Source: Liolophura sinensis | Taxonomy: Eukaryota > Mollusca > Polyplacophora > Chitonida > Chitonidae | NCBI RefSeq assembly: GCF_032854445.1 | Contig: NC_088295.1 | Coordinates: 52,683,249 to 52,747,248, forward strand | Direction of reading: 5' to 3' | Length of the DNA: 64,000 bases | Shown: piece by piece, positions 10,579-23,795 of the stretch | Position numbering within the stretch: the stretch's first letter is position 1 | How the letters are laid out: each line of letters begins with the position of its first letter | Notes under the pieces: generated by a model | Seen by the model: only the letters and a program-made list of their open reading frames with translations | Database searches by the model: none | Told to the model about the DNA's origin: nothing | Position numbers and translations under genes: made by a program

Positions 10579-11940
10579 CGGCGCGTTCAGGTTTCTCAGC
10601 CATGCCGAATGGGATATGGTTTAAACTCGTCACGACAGGATTGAGAAACATTTACGAGTTAGGCGACAGCAACCCATGGAGCGATGTTTGAAATAATTTA
10701 TAGAGAGGAAATCCAAAGCTTTTGTTACATCGTGTGGAGACGACCTAACCAATTACCTGCCACTGCCGCCAGGTGGCGCTGTTCGCTTAATTCAGCACTT
10801 TCAATGCGCGAGGCGTGTGCCGGGGAACCAGATTAGAAGACAATATGCTTGCCTAACATTTTCAACGAATATTTGCTTGTCCAATGTTTTTTGTTGTCAG
10901 AAAATGTTTTTCTGGACATAAATGACGGTCATCTTGGCTGAAGTGGGTTACTAAAAGTTTTTCTTACACTTGCCAACTGTATGAATATCGCAGTGAGAAC
11001 TATTGAGCTTTCATAGAATATGGAGGTCTCGCGATGTAACGGCAAACTTTGGGAATCAGAGAATATGTCTTCTTGTATATAGTTCTTCCACATGTGCTGA
11101 CATTTTTCTGGAATAACACAAGGCCAGACCCAGCCTTATTCCAACCAATGCTGTCGTGTACGAACACATTTTATGGACAAGAAGCATGCGTTACACCTAA
11201 TACTGCACCGACGGGTGAAAACACTTTTGGGGATTGATGCTTGAAGTCAATGAAAGCCGAAGTTCTGTGAAAGATATGCATGAAGCCGTTTGGATATATG
11301 TAATGACTTTTCTGTCAACAAGAGCACCCATTACTGTATATCGGCACACTAATTCCAAACGTTTGTCACCTTGCCGATATATTCAATGCTGCTAATATGC
11401 CTTCCAACAACGGAAACTATCAGTCGGAGTGTGCTTCTCGTTTACGATAATCGAGACAGAGAACACAGTATGACCGATTTACAAGGTAATTGCAGTAAGA
11501 GTGGGTTTTACCGATAATACAGCAGGGTTAATATCTCTAGAAAAGGCTTATTATTGCCAATGAGCAATGATATACTGAGAGGAAATAGCCATTATGTCTG
11601 CAGACTCGATGCCATTCACACAGCGAAGATGAACTGCTGTACGCAAACGATTGCAGTCGTGTAGAAGAGCAGCCCGACATCCTTAAATGTTGTGTCTTCT
11701 TAAATGAATTCATGTGCCTTTCGTGGTTTGCTCAAGACGAGGTGTTTACAGGTCTTTTATCTTTACACGTTTTATTGTCATGAAGCACCGTTCCTTTATC
11801 TCTTTCAGCACACAGTACTTTTTGGAAACAAGAAATTGCACGGTTTGATTCAACTGAATAAATGATGTGAAACCCTTGGGAAATTCATCATAGGAATTTA
11901 ATATTATTTCAACAAATGAAAACATATTCATTACACATCT
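10579..11940. other. Downstream flank of the cysteine-rich exon
   Basis: This should hold the 3' untranslated region of the 10408-10578 gene. I could not place a convincing AATAAA polyadenylation signal close to the stop. No other gene or repeat is recognised. Confidence 0.4.
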
Positions 11941-11943
11941 GTT

Positions 11944-12125
11944 CAATTGATTGACTGATTGAGATCATCCCCGGGTAGGGACATACCAAAGGCCTTATGA
12001 ATAGTACTTGTTGCTGCTTCGCTTGACTCTCAACAGTGAGAGATTAGAGCAAGGAAAGAGCACTACTTGTCCCCAATTGCGGTATGATGTACAAACAACC
12101 CAAGCATACACATATGCATAGGGAT
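11944..12125 (+). mobile_element. SINE family C, degenerate fragment
   Basis: The central block 'gttgctgcttcgcttgactc', then 'tcaacagtgagagattagag' and 'caaggaaagag', aligns with the better copy at 52148-52484, which has gttgctgtctcgtttgcctc, tcagcactgaaaggttagat and caaggaaatag. The end (acccaagcatacacatatgc) resembles the tail of that copy (tccaagcatacgtacatac). The head is not recognisable. Confidence 0.6.
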
Positions 12126-12458
12126 TGATTAATTTAAAAAGTATTAAAATAAAGCCTTGGGATTTACTTTTCCTTTCACCTACACAACAAGTTCAATTAG
12201 ATGCTGATTTTGAACTTCATATGTTCTGAGCAATAATAACCAGTTAATGTGTCGATGTAAGGCCAACTGATCGACGAGACGCTTTCTGGATTAGAGGATT
12301 GCAAGAGCTATTTCAACCAAATGGACTTCAGATGTTTTTGTATCTGTACATTATCAAAGATTATCATGTTCTCTGGTAAATGACAAAGAAACAAATAATG
12401 TAACCTTAGTTATTTAGGAACACTGATGGAAGCAGACCTGAACGGTCACAGACATTTT

Positions 12459-12542
12459 TCCTCCCACCATAATGCTGGCCGCCGACGTAAAAGTAAAATA
12501 TTCTTGAGTACGGCGTAAAACACCAATCAATTAAATAAATAA
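12459..12542 (+). mobile_element. SINE family A, 3' end only
   Basis: The sequence starts at 'cctcccaccataatgctggc' and runs through 'gtaaaacaccaatcaattaa' to an AAAT-type tail. The 5' two thirds of the element are missing, as expected for 5' truncation during target-primed reverse transcription. Confidence 0.85.
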
Positions 12543-15420
12543 CTCTATGAATGAACTTCTGATAAGAAATTGTGATGAGGCTCCAAGGGGCGCCATGGTA
12601 GAGGGACCGCAAACACTGTGTTGCGTCACCATGAGGTTAAATGGCAAAACAGGGTTCGGGTGGCGTATGTGGAAGCAGAATATGGAAGTTTGAAACCTTC
12701 CCTACTAAAATCAGATTTATCCAAACTGTGGAACATTGTGTTTATGAATGTAATTTTCTTCTTTTTTTCACCTCGTGTTCAATATACATTGGCGCTTTCC
12801 AATTTTCTCGTGAAAAGTTGCATAGGACTACAGTAGATCTCCAGCGAGACAGACACCACTACATCTGTAAATCCTCTTCTGTTGCTTAGATATCCGTCAT
12901 GTCGATATTAACCATCTGTTGTGTCCTTGTATTCCATATTAACATGATGCTTCGCAGTTGTGGGACATTGGAAGCCATATCGTACACTCACCTGGGCTAA
13001 TAAAAAAAAACATGCAGGATTTAACACCAAGCTATAACAACATGCGGTAAGATCACGCACTTTGCTTATCATGGCTCGGGGAATACTGCCTTATACTGCA
13101 GTAACCCACCACTCTTGTCTGACCATGTCTTGGAATTAATACAGTTCATCTCACTTAAGTTCAGCCAACCGAAGATCCGCTCCCTTTCGTGAAAAAGCTC
13201 ATCCAATAAACTTTAGCAATGAAAACGAATGTTCCTAAGATATCTATTTTTTTAACAATGTTCAAATACATCTCATATCAATACTCAACAGCAAATTTAG
13301 AAATAACGACAGATATGTTTCTTGTATTAGGTGCAGTAAATATACAGTCCAGTGATTCGATCTCCATCACACCAAAATGACCACCGTTACTTTGATGTAG
13401 GGCATAACCAGTTCATTATAGTCTTGTATACCAAACAAGTTCATCTTAGCTGTCACATTCCTCTCCACCAGCCAGTCTGCTATCTTCCGTGCTCGGCAGG
13501 TCTGATCAAAATAATCAAATCGAGACGGGTTCAGCCACATTATATCGGTTTTCATGGACGACAGGATCGGGTAAAGGGTATTTATTTTTGTCAGAATAAT
13601 GAATGAGAATTGTCGCTTATTAATTCCTGTGCTTCGCTTTGGCGTATTGACAAATCGTATTTGACTGGGTCAGCCCAGTTTGGTGTCACTAACAGACAGT
13701 TACCTGATCATTAGTTTACTTTTACAATGTTTAGTAGCATGTAGTAACGCGTAAAGCTATTGGGTTATGTCTGCTGGTTGAAAGTAGACACTTGCGTTAT
13801 GCATTCTTTGGGAATGGATGAATTGTTGCATGAAGCTGTCATATCATTTTTCATTTTATTTCATTTCATTCACAACATTAATATAACAGAAGTTATATTG
13901 CACATTGCACATGTGTATAGTGAAAATTCATTTAATAGGTGAAAATGTGTCATTGTGCATGTAACCTAGACAAATGGAGATAGCTGATGAAGACAAATAC
14001 GGAGCTTTCGTGTAGTGACTTCCAAATTACGACATGATGGTGACGTCCACTTGTACCTTGACCTCGCTTTACGGCAAGCTGGGTTAAATCTGTGGTTCGT
14101 AGATCCTGACGAATTTATGTTTAATAATTTGTTCTTGTTTCATGACGCGCATATCTCTGTTCACACCAAGATTTGCACATGTGTTGTTCATATTTCTTTT
14201 TAAGGAACCTTTTCAACGATAAATACGATAATATAGAATTAATGTTCTTATTGTTTTTAAAGCTCTAAGTCGCTCGTAAGAAGGCCACTATTCGGAAAAA
14301 CAAGGACTTACAGGAAGCATTAGTTTGCTTTGTGTTTGGGATATACGAATCTGGAGGGTACAGTTAATGTTTATACCTATAAAATGCTTTGATGAAATTC
14401 ACATTCTCAGTGATCAATTTTGTCCCTGTACTAAGGATCGGCTTGCGTTATGATATTTTGTGCGCTGGAAAGTTTTGAGAAAATCCTTGTTTTACGACGG
14501 TGATGCTGGTCGGTTCCAGATACAATCTTATCAAGGCCATCGGTAAATATTGATCTCACTAACACACATTGGACTTGAGTGACACGGATATACAATATAT
14601 TTCTCTTTCCAAGTTGATGCCTTTTGTGTGTCGACTAACACTATGGGACTAAAATTCGTAGTATTTACAATGATCAGTTTTCTAACTGAATCCCATTTCT
14701 CAGAGGCATAATTCAGCGTTTTGTATGGCCATCAATTACATCGATGTACTTTGTTGATAAATCCACACATTCTGACTGCATCACTTACAAGGCTACACGA
14801 TACTCCTTTCCGAGGAGTATATCTAGTCCATTGGTCTCTAACAACCGCGTGTCGGGTACCGAGCACAGGATGTGTCGAGTTCCCGCTAGAAGAGCTTTAT
14901 AGATTGACTTAAAAGAGACCGGCCTGTTTTCAAGGTGTTGATCCTTGACGATCCATCAGAGTTGTGTCGAGGTGATGCCAGAACGGGGGAGTAACACGAG
15001 CTTCAATCGATCTGAAACCAGCGAGAGTAACTGATATACAAGACAAACAATTCCGCTTTGCTCAGCTGCTATCCCAAGCACGCGACTTTAACGGATACAT
15101 ATATGGACGACACGACTCCATTATTCTCTGACCCGCTTAGATGTCAGAGCAAACTCAATTTAGTCCTGGTGTCTGCCTCCGCTGATACAGTTTCGTGTAC
15201 CTACTCTAATGTTTCAGATGTATAAAGTAAAAGATTTTCATTATTCATAAGATGAGACAGATCCCGTGGAAGAAAAGAGCTTGCTTCAGCTTGCGCTGCC
15301 GTTTACTTTATCAGGTTTTTATAAAATACATGAGTTATCGATCACAAAGCAATGCACGATCTTTACATAACAAATAAGTATAGAGCAGTAGAGGAGATAT
15401 GTTCTCTGGAAGTCATCATC
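12543..15420. other. Unique intergenic DNA
   Basis: No exon is recognised. Several ORFs of 60-84 codons (near 12640, 13360, 14015 and 14721) have overlapping open frames and no domain. Confidence 0.5.
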
Positions 15421-15775
15421 ACAGTGCCACGCGCCGATATCATGAAGCGATGGGGCTATATCAAGAGGCGACGGACGTGGGAAGGTCTACCAGCAACCTG
15501 CGGATGGTCGTGGATTTCCCCCGGGCTCTGCCCGGTTTCCACCCACCATAATGCTGGCCGCCGTCGTATAAGTGAAATATTCTTGATTACGGCGTAAAAT
15601 ACCAATCAAATAAATAAATAAATAAAAAAAGAGGAGACGCTGCGATGGTACTTGTACGTAGTGATGACATAATAGCACGAAGAGAAGACATGGCGATACG
15701 AAACGTGGACAAGGCGATACGAAGCGATGTTATAGTGGCCATGGAATCGTAACATCATGTCATTCGAGGTGTCAT
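15420..15775. repeat. Degenerate short repeat of the 'cgaagcgatgg' type, interrupted by a SINE
   Basis: Phrases such as 'gatatcatgaagcgatggg', 'gcgatacgaagcgatg' and 'gacatggcgatacgaaacg' recur. The same vocabulary returns at 16890-17245. A SINE is inserted at 15474-15628. Confidence 0.5.
15474..15628 (+). mobile_element. SINE family A, 5'-truncated, with target-site duplication
   Basis: The body runs from 'gacgtgggaaggtctacc' through 'ggatttcccccgggctctgc' and 'aatgctggccgccgtcgtat' to the AAAT tail. It is flanked by an imperfect 11-base duplication, aagaggcgacg at 15463-15473 and aagaggagacg at 15629-15639. It is inserted in a pre-existing degenerate repeat. Confidence 0.85.
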
Positions 15776-16885
15776 ACCATTCCTTATTTAAACATTTTAA
15801 TGAGAAAATCGCACATTTTTTTTAGCGATCAATTCATTGCATGTACATGTAAATGTGTCAAATGTGGTAAATCGCACTTTGGCATTTTTTAAAAGCGTCC
15901 AAGTCCTAGTTGTGTTTTTTAACATAGCTCAACCATTTAGAGCATATAGAGCTCTTTTTATTCATCGATAACAAATTTCTGTCATGTGACCCCAAATATG
16001 CGTGAAATTGCGCTTTTTCGCACAAAATTATACATTGCAGGAAAAGGGTAAGACCAGATTCATGAGAACGTCAACATTCATCATGCATACATACATAGAT
16101 TATTCAAAATCAGACGTTTTTGGTCACGCGACGAATTCGGTATAGTTCAGTAATACCTGGTGTCACGACCACCAGCATATAAATCATAAATAGCCTCCAA
16201 GTTTTGGTCCTCTGTAACAACATACCAAATTACAGCTTGATACGTACAGTGGTTCTAGAAAAGACTGCTAAAGGTTTTCGTCACCAAACAAAATGGCGAA
16301 AAAAGTAAATCACACCGGAATACCATTTGTTTACGGTGGCATAACTCTTTTGTTTTTGACTACACATGAGTAGTTTGGTGCAGTATGGACAAACAGTTTT
16401 TTTTCGGGAAATGAGTAGAAAGTGGACGCAAAGAACGATAACAATACCCTTCAAAAATAGGTCATCGCGTGACTTAAACGACCAATCACGAGTTTCCACA
16501 GTTCTTGACCAGTTTGAATAAAATTTGCAAACGTGGTACCCCCAGTGGTCTTGTACAGGCATATCAATTTTCAGTACAACTGGATATGCGGTTCTGAGGG
16601 GGGATGTCTAGATTTCCACACTTATCCAATATGGTGGCTAATAAAAGTGAGTCATAGTTGGGTAATGTTTAATAAGTCAGCAGTTAGCCCAAGTGATTAG
16701 GTATTGATTTGATAAAACGTTAACTGCTATATACACAGTTTTCTCGCAAAACGACGAAAAGCAGTTTTCGGAGAAAAGAAAATAATTTTAGCAAAAAGAA
16801 TAGTCTTCCATCCTGTATCCGAACAGATAAAAAAAGGATTCAAACCTGAATGACTTGAACCTCAAATGATACTCCAGGATTGTTG
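15776..16885. other. Unique AT-rich DNA
   Basis: No gene or clear repeat is seen. The 93-codon minus-strand ORF at 16281-16562 has no recognisable domain. Confidence 0.45.
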
Positions 16886-16889
16886 AAAC

Positions 16890-17245
16890 ACTGAAGCTGC
16901 GAAGCGATGGCACGATGGTAAAAAAAAGCAATGCCAGCACGATGTCATAGAGCGATAACATCATGGCATGTTAGAACAATTTGATGACATCATGGTACGA
17001 AGCGATGGTAGAATGGTATGAAGCCATTGAACGATGATATGTCATGGAATGGTGGTACGAAGCAATGATAGAATTCTACGTCATTGTGCCATGGCTTCGT
17101 ACCTATGTCCCAAGGCCTCGTACCGTCGACCATTCTCATTGTATCATCGTGGCCTCACTTACCATGACTTCTTGTCATCTGACCATGGCTTCGTGCCATT
17201 ATCGAGCGATACTACGATGACACAATCATGGTACGGCTTCCAAAA
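16890..17245. repeat. Inverted-repeat block built from 'ggtacgaagc' units
   Basis: On the left side units read 'atggtacgaagcgatgg'. From about 17075 rightwards the same units appear reverse-complemented (atggcttcgtacc). The centre is the palindrome TAGAATTCTA. Arms GGTACGAAGC (17054) and GCTTCGTACC (ending 17103) are exact complements, with AATGA/TCATT also pairing inside, so a hairpin is possible. Confidence 0.7.
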
Positions 17246-17785
17246 CATCCCGTTATAATTCCCGTAGGACTGGTCAGTGTCTGTGCCAATGTCAATGTCA
17301 TTCCAATTGTAAAGCGAGGAAAAACGCTGAATCGCCTGACTGCTGGAAACATCTGTCGTCCATCCAAATAGTGCATGGGGTATAGGGCTGGAATATGATT
17401 GGAATTTAAATCACGCCCTTACTATATCAAGTGTGATTTCATGATAACGGAACGACGATATCAGTATATAACCTGAGAATTGGAATCACCATATAACGTC
17501 AATGTCGTTAATGATAAAGTCGTGTTTATTAGCTCAATATCAGGTCATACGGTAATGAACTGTTGATCCACTGCAGCTTTCTCTTTAGTATATTACGAAT
17601 GTCTGTGTAATGCAGATGTGGTATACTTATGTGTGTGTGAAACCAAGCTGAGGGACGACATGTACCTCTATTTAATACGTCACACGACGAGGAAACACTC
17701 AGTTTTAGGCTTGTAATACGAACTTTTCGTTACATATATGCATGTGTCTTTGGGGCTGTATCTCCTATACCGACGAGGAATCATC
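17246..17785. other. Unique intergenic DNA
   Basis: No gene or repeat recognised. Confidence 0.45.
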
Positions 17786-17789
17786 CAGT

Positions 17790-17875
17790 TTTTGTACAGT
17801 TAATTTCTTGCTCTAGCCTTTCAGTGCTGAGTGCCAAGTGATGCAGCAACACGCACTATTTTTGGCACTTGTATT
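17790..17875 (-). mobile_element. SINE family C, central fragment
   Basis: The plus-strand phrases 'ttgctctagcctttcagtgc' and 'tgagtgccaagtgatgcagc' are the reverse complement of the family C central block (gctgcttggcactcagcact, gaaaggctagagcaa). Head and tail are not recognisable. Confidence 0.55.
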
Positions 17876-19690
17876 TGCTATTACTCGATCCAGCTCTTCG
17901 TAACAATGCGAATACATGCAGTCAACGCAAAGTTGCGGATGGTAGCAACATAAATGTGAATGAACATACTAAAATATTTATTCTTGTGTACTTCATTTCC
18001 TATTTGCTGTGTCATGTGTAACATATAAGAGAAATTATAGGCGTAATTAAATCTATTCTGTTGCACAGTTTGAATCAGTTGCCCTTTTACAAATTTTTAT
18101 GTATATTTTCTTGTTTAATATTTATATGCATATATATAATCACTAATATCACAATTTTGACCATATCTATATTCTCATGTTCCCAGGATTTGTATTGCAG
18201 CTGTCGTACATTACTTTCTTTGCCTATTATCTCCTGTTTTAATCAGACTGTTATGAAACCGCAATGAATAGTAACCAAGAAGTCTAACACCCGATTTTTT
18301 GCTATATGCAAAAAATATGTTCGGCAGCTATCTGCTTTATTTAACAAATTTATCCACGCCAGATGTCACCTTGGTATTACACTACAATAATGTGCTTGGT
18401 GTGTTTTCTTATCTGTATTCCAACAAGAAAATGAAGTGAGGTGGGGCTTGACTCATGAATATACCGCAGGTGTTACAATATCCGAGTTCAGTGTTATGCA
18501 TGCACCACAACACAGTTATCCACGTCACTATAACACATATATGGTCTATATGTATCGTAATTGGAGATTTCCTATAATACCTATAGCAAATCTCGCGAGC
18601 ACAAACGTACAATGATTGTTCTGTGTACATAATAGAGTGGACAATAACCGTATTTCACCATGAGCTGCTGCGGATAATCTTACCATGTACACCGTTAAGT
18701 TAGTTCTTCGGTCACATTGGCGGATTAATACAATTACAGAGGGCAGGAGACGAACTAAAGCCGAGTCTGTAATATTGGCTTGATTGTACAGTGCCACACC
18801 AAGAACAAACAATTCATGTTGAATCCAAGGGCTGCCCAGATTGATCGACAATCTCACACTGCAGAGAGACGTCACTCCTCTATGAAAATATTGACGGGTT
18901 AGAGCCAATAAAAAGCTACTCTGATCGGTTATAAAAATAAATTCTTGTAAAACTATCGATGTTGGAGAAATTGCTTTGACACCCGCTGAGCGCTTTATTG
19001 TGGCGGTGGTTGGTGAGAACACGCATGGTAGCTACTGGCTACAGGTTCAATAAATACGCTATTACATGTACCAATGACTGTTCTGTGTTAGACACAGCAA
19101 ATATAATTAGATAATTCGCCAGTAAGTCAACTTTTCAATTAACCTCAGATCGTTATTAAGCATATCATCATGAGATATTTGCAGACAGTGCTCGCGCTAG
19201 TTCGTATGAAACCCCTTAATTCATCGTGTTCCATCAGCACTAAATCGATTCCCCGTTGCAAATATGAAACAGCACGGTATTACAGCTGAATGATTTCATT
19301 AAACAAGTGAATGACGAATTTGGGTTTTGGATTAAAAAAATGTTAGTTCCAGTTTTAAATAATTGGTGAGGTTGCTTAGCTCCCCCAAACTATTCGTGCA
19401 CATTTGGAACATGGCGCCAGGCGCCGACACCTGCAAATAGCGCCAACTTTTTCCCTTTGTTCCTTGGATAAGTGAACATAACTTTGTATATATGGCAAAT
19501 TATTTATTCCTTTCTTGACATTAAAACATAATACTATTACTTTCTGTTTTGGAAGTAAAGTAGCAATGACACATACAGAATTGTGAGCCATCTGGATTTG
19601 GCTATCACTCTTTAGCCTCCGTCAAACAGGTAATAACTTATATATAATGCTAGATTATAAGTAATGTATTGTATTAATTTATTGCATGTC
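17876..19690. other. Mostly unique DNA with one 158-codon minus-strand ORF
   Basis: The ORF at 18546-19022 (minus) is long for AT-rich DNA. Its product has hydrophobic patches (for example LLPSVIVLIRQCDRRTNLTV), but I recognise no family, signal peptide or splice-site support. One or two ORFs of this size are expected by chance in the window. Confidence 0.35.
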
Positions 19691-19699
19691 TTGGCCCAT

Positions 19700-19925
19700 G
19701 TATTATTCTACATAATGACCCATGAAGGAATGCGACAGTTTTATGTGGGTGAGAGGAAATCGGTGGGACGGCGTAATCCAATGATGATTGGGATGTTTCC
19801 TGAAAACGTGGTCTTTAAGTGGTCACCAAGGCGCCATTAAGAAAGGCTGGGATTGAACCCACGGCTTCATGTGCCAGTGGTTTGCAGAAGCGCAGTCTAC
19901 CACAGAACCATGTCCCTCTCTTGGT
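19700..19925 (-). mobile_element. tRNA-derived SINE (family D), degenerate
   Basis: Read on the minus strand, 'acatggttctgtggtagact' is a good A box. 'ccgtgggttcaatcccagc', about 55 bases on, is an almost perfect B box, giving a tRNA-like head at 19925-19845. A body follows that differs from families A to C. No target-site duplication was identified. Confidence 0.5.
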
Positions 19926-19929
19926 GGTC

Positions 19930-22060
19930 GATTTGTATTGCTGCATGAGTAGCCTTCATTATAAGTGACTTTACCCTTTACTGCGTCATGGACTGGTTTC
20001 GCAGCGTCTTGGAGGAAAACGCATAAAAACCAGTCCTATGTATTTTAGACAAAATGGCTCTTGGCATATTGGTTTATTTTCTAAGCAATGCTCTTAACAC
20101 TGTTTCGCGATGTTCTACTGACAGCTTTCTAGCGCGGTAATGGCAAGCCGGTAAAAAGCAAGTCCATTTGTTGAATGCTTTCTTTATGTTTTTTCCAAGA
20201 GCAACGAACTGATTACTTCGACAACTCCACATGGTGGTTTGTGGACTCGACGTTGATATATCACCAAAACATTGCTTTTCACTGCATATACTGCAAACTT
20301 TTTTATATATATTTTTCTACTGCTATACTTCATTATATCATCCGCCACACCGGCTTTTGTACTTGAAAATAAGATATACACTGAAGTGATATTAACATAC
20401 ATTTTAAACGTTGCATTGATTCCTTATTTGAGTGTTCTCTGAATCAAACACAATGAAGAAATAGAGGATCTCCAGCGAGTGACCCGGTTGTATCAAATTT
20501 ATTAAACGAGAGTTAAACAATTTTTGACTCGTGTTTAAAAAATTTCGATAAATTTAAACAGCCTTTACTGAAATCATTTTACGAACAATGTTCACAAAGC
20601 AAGGACCGCGTGGAGCCACGGGATAAATCAGTGACGGCGTCACGAGTGTGTAGCGTGCCTGCAAACTTGTGTGAGAACATAGCAGAAATGCGCCTACACA
20701 TACCGACGAGATCATTCAAAATCTTCAATGACAACATCATTTTCTTACGTAACAACTGATGAAACTGATAAACGCATTTCCAACGTATCTTTGGCTGCAG
20801 TCAACAAATCCCCACACGTTTACACTCATTGCAGACGACAATTTCGCATCGTAAACAAAGACGTTCGGCACGTGATACATATATAGCTTTTGATTGACTA
20901 ATTTTTGTCAATGAACTGTTGTGAACCAATCAAGCAGCTCTCAAAATTGTTGACTGAAGGTCCTATAAAATATTTATCCAACCCCCTTTATCCCATGTCC
21001 TTGGTCTTATTTATGAGATAAAGAAATTTATCGAAAAAGAAGTGCTTTCTACTTCATTTCATTTGCCTTTCAAACTACGACAGAAGTAATGTTTAAGCAA
21101 GACAAATTCGTAGAGAGTAAGAAGCCCGGCCTTTTAAATTCGTTTATTTCGTACGTGATCGACTATATTACTGGGCCGTTCTTCAGATACTTTAGATAAT
21201 AGTTCGGCCTGGTAATTTTCCCAGATATACATGTTTTGAGAAGATCCGCGTACTTGGCTATCTTTTTTCCCGCGGGGTAGCGAGTAAATGGATATGAGAA
21301 CGTCATTTTTAAAAGGTTTCTGGAAAACTGTCTCTTTTGAAAGTCTTAGAAAGCACTTTTGTTGATAGCTATGTTTAACCTAGAAGCGTGTATACCACAG
21401 AGTCCGTATGATCGTGAGCCGTCCGCTATCTGCCCAGACACCAATTACCACGTCTTTATTCTGACTCTTTATCCTTTACTACCATCACACGGATTTGGTG
21501 TACGCAATTGCTCTGTCAGCCAGTCTGAACATTCTCATGTCATATTAGCTCCGCACTAGCATGTATTTAGCAAAGGTTTAGGATTTTATTGACATTAGTT
21601 TGTTGAAGGTGGAGCGGTAGATGAATATCTGGATCAACCAACCATATAACATTATGCCCCCAACTCCATTACCATGAAAATGTGCAAAGGCGACGCATGA
21701 CAGAAACGAACGCAAAAGCGCATTGACACGGACTGTTTTTTTTTTTGTACTGTGCGTCAAGTTTCCCAATGTTTGTCACTCCCTATTATGGGATCTCTGT
21801 AATTTGGTAACAGACATTCAGTGGCTCATTAGCCCCAAAATTTGCACAGACTGTAATAACTGTCATTTTTAATGTGGACGCTATTTGAAAAACTCGTTTG
21901 CCGTATAGCTAAGAATATTGTGCACAGTCATACGATGCAATGACCTTGAAAGTGACATTTTGAGAAGGAAGCAAGGACTGGTCAATTTGTGTCAGTATAT
22001 CATGGCACCATGTTTAGTATTGAGACACCATGGTGATATAACAGCCAGGAAACGGATTCT
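19930..22060. other. Unique intergenic DNA
   Basis: No gene, RNA gene or clear repeat recognised. Small ORFs at 20175-20402 and 21359-21769 are unsupported. Confidence 0.45.
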
Positions 22061-22065
22061 GTTTT

Positions 22066-22585
22066 CTGACCGTCTGGGGTCAGGGAACGTGCGCTTCATC
22101 CAAGATCGCTTTGGCTTCACTGAAATCGTCTACGGCCGGGGAACGTACACTAAATCCAAGATCCCTTTGGCTACACTGAAATCGTCTACAGTCATGGAAC
22201 ACACGCTCCATCCAAGGTCCCTTTGGATATACTGACATCGTCTAAGTTCAGGGACCAGACGCTCCATCCTATATCCCTTTGGGCACACTGAAATTGCCCA
22301 ATTTAAGCAACGCGCGTTCCACTCAAATGTCGTCCAATGTCAGTGGACTCCCGTTTCAGCCAAGTTACCTCTGGTTACATTGAAATAAACCAGTGGGGAG
22401 GCGCTTTCCATAATTCCCGCGCTCGCTACACTAAAGTGGGATGCATGTTCCCCCAAATTCCTGCTGATGGTCTCTGAGAGGCTCTCACTCGTTACATTAA
22501 ATTCGTCTTATGTCAGAGGACGAACTTTCCACCCATTCCCACAAGGAATCATGACCTGGCTACACTGAAATCGTCAATGTTTCCT
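22066..22585. repeat. Degenerate minisatellite, unit about 60 bp
   Basis: A unit containing 'gggaacgtgcgcttcatcca', 'agatccctttggctacactg' and 'aaatcgtctac' recurs roughly eight times and decays to the right. The 105-codon ORF at 21918-22235 runs through the first three units and is a by-product of the repeat. Confidence 0.75.
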
Positions 22586-22599
22586 CCATTCGTAAAACT

Positions 22600-23380
22600 T
22601 GACCGCTGTTATACAATGTGACGTATGTTAACAAAATTCAAGTGGACAAGTCATGTTACATGAAGTTCATGGAAAAATAATCCGCCATAGCTCGGCATCG
22701 AAGAATGAAAAAGATTACCACCTAGACGTAGACGTCCAAAAGCTTAAATGCACGGAGACCTTTCACTACAACAGGACAAAAAGGTATTTCAGATCATGAT
22801 GGTAGTAAATTGATAGTGATAAATGATACAGAACAGGACGGCCTTTTACTATTCATAAAGACAAATTATTTTCCAAGTTTGTGATATATGTGCTGCAAAA
22901 AGTTGGATATTGCCACGAGTGAGAGTTTATAATTACCGTTTAGTGAATATATGATGATTTATACACTGCAGGACTCCATCTGGTGCAAATCCTCTACGGA
23001 TAGCAATTACATTAGCAACTTGAACTGTGCTCAAGTATTTTGTAGATGCTGTGGGATATTTATTGTGATGAAAACGCCAATCATGATTCTGTTATTAGCA
23101 GCAGCAGCCTTTTTATTTAGTTTTTTTTTTTTGGCTGTCAACTAATAATACATGTAACATGTTAAAGACGTAGATCAAGATTAGTTACTAACTTACATAT
23201 GGATATGCGTAAAAACACGTTTATGCTTGTACAAGTTTGCAGTTCACTTTTCCTTATAACGGTAACACATGTTAAATGTATGCAGTTTTGAAATTACTCC
23301 TTTTGTTACGAATATATTCAAATCAATCCAGCATAACGGAAAATATAATGAGTACATGCAAAGCAGTCTTTTTTTTTCAT
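22600..23380. other. Unique AT-rich DNA
   Basis: No gene or repeat recognised. A homopolymer T run is at about 23120-23132. Confidence 0.45.
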
Positions 23381-23485
23381 AGGAAATCTTTATTACGAGG
23401 AAATTATTTGTTTACATATAAAATCATTTTTACCAGGAAATCGTTTTTTTACAGAGATAATTAGTTTTTCGTAGAAAAAATATCT
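23370..23485. repeat. AT-rich degenerate repeat of the 'aggaaat' type
   Basis: 'cataggaaatctttattac', 'gaggaaattatttgtttac' and 'accaggaaatcgttttttta' repeat with a period of about 30. The vocabulary resembles the array at 24290-24600. Confidence 0.45.
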
Positions 23486-23694
23486 ACTCCTTGGATTTTC
23501 TTTGTCACACTCACTACAGCTGCTTGTATGTGAATCATGAGTGTCCGTTATATTACACACCACAATATGAAGTGAAGATAAAGGTTTAGTCCACCATACC
23601 ACTCTCATCTTCTTGTGTGAGAAATCTTACTGAGGCAAATTTATCATCGACCAGGTAAAATGTACATAATATCCAGTTTGGTCTGTCGTGTAGA

Positions 23695-23795
23695 TTTATT
23701 TATTTATTGGCTTGGCTCTTTGCGCCGTACTCAAGAATATTTCACCAACAACATTATCGTGGGAGGAAACTGGACAGAGCTCAGGGGTATGAATA
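23695..23795 (-). mobile_element. SINE family A, 3' fragment, reversed
   Basis: The plus strand shows 'tttatttatttattggcttg', then 'gcgccgtactcaagaatatt' and 'cgtgggaggaaactggacag', the reverse complement of the family A 3' region with moderate decay. Confidence 0.65.

Noticed and set aside
18546-19022. 158-codon minus-strand ORF as a membrane protein gene
   Set aside because: Hydrophobic patches do not form clear transmembrane segments, no family motif is visible, and one ORF of this length is expected by chance.
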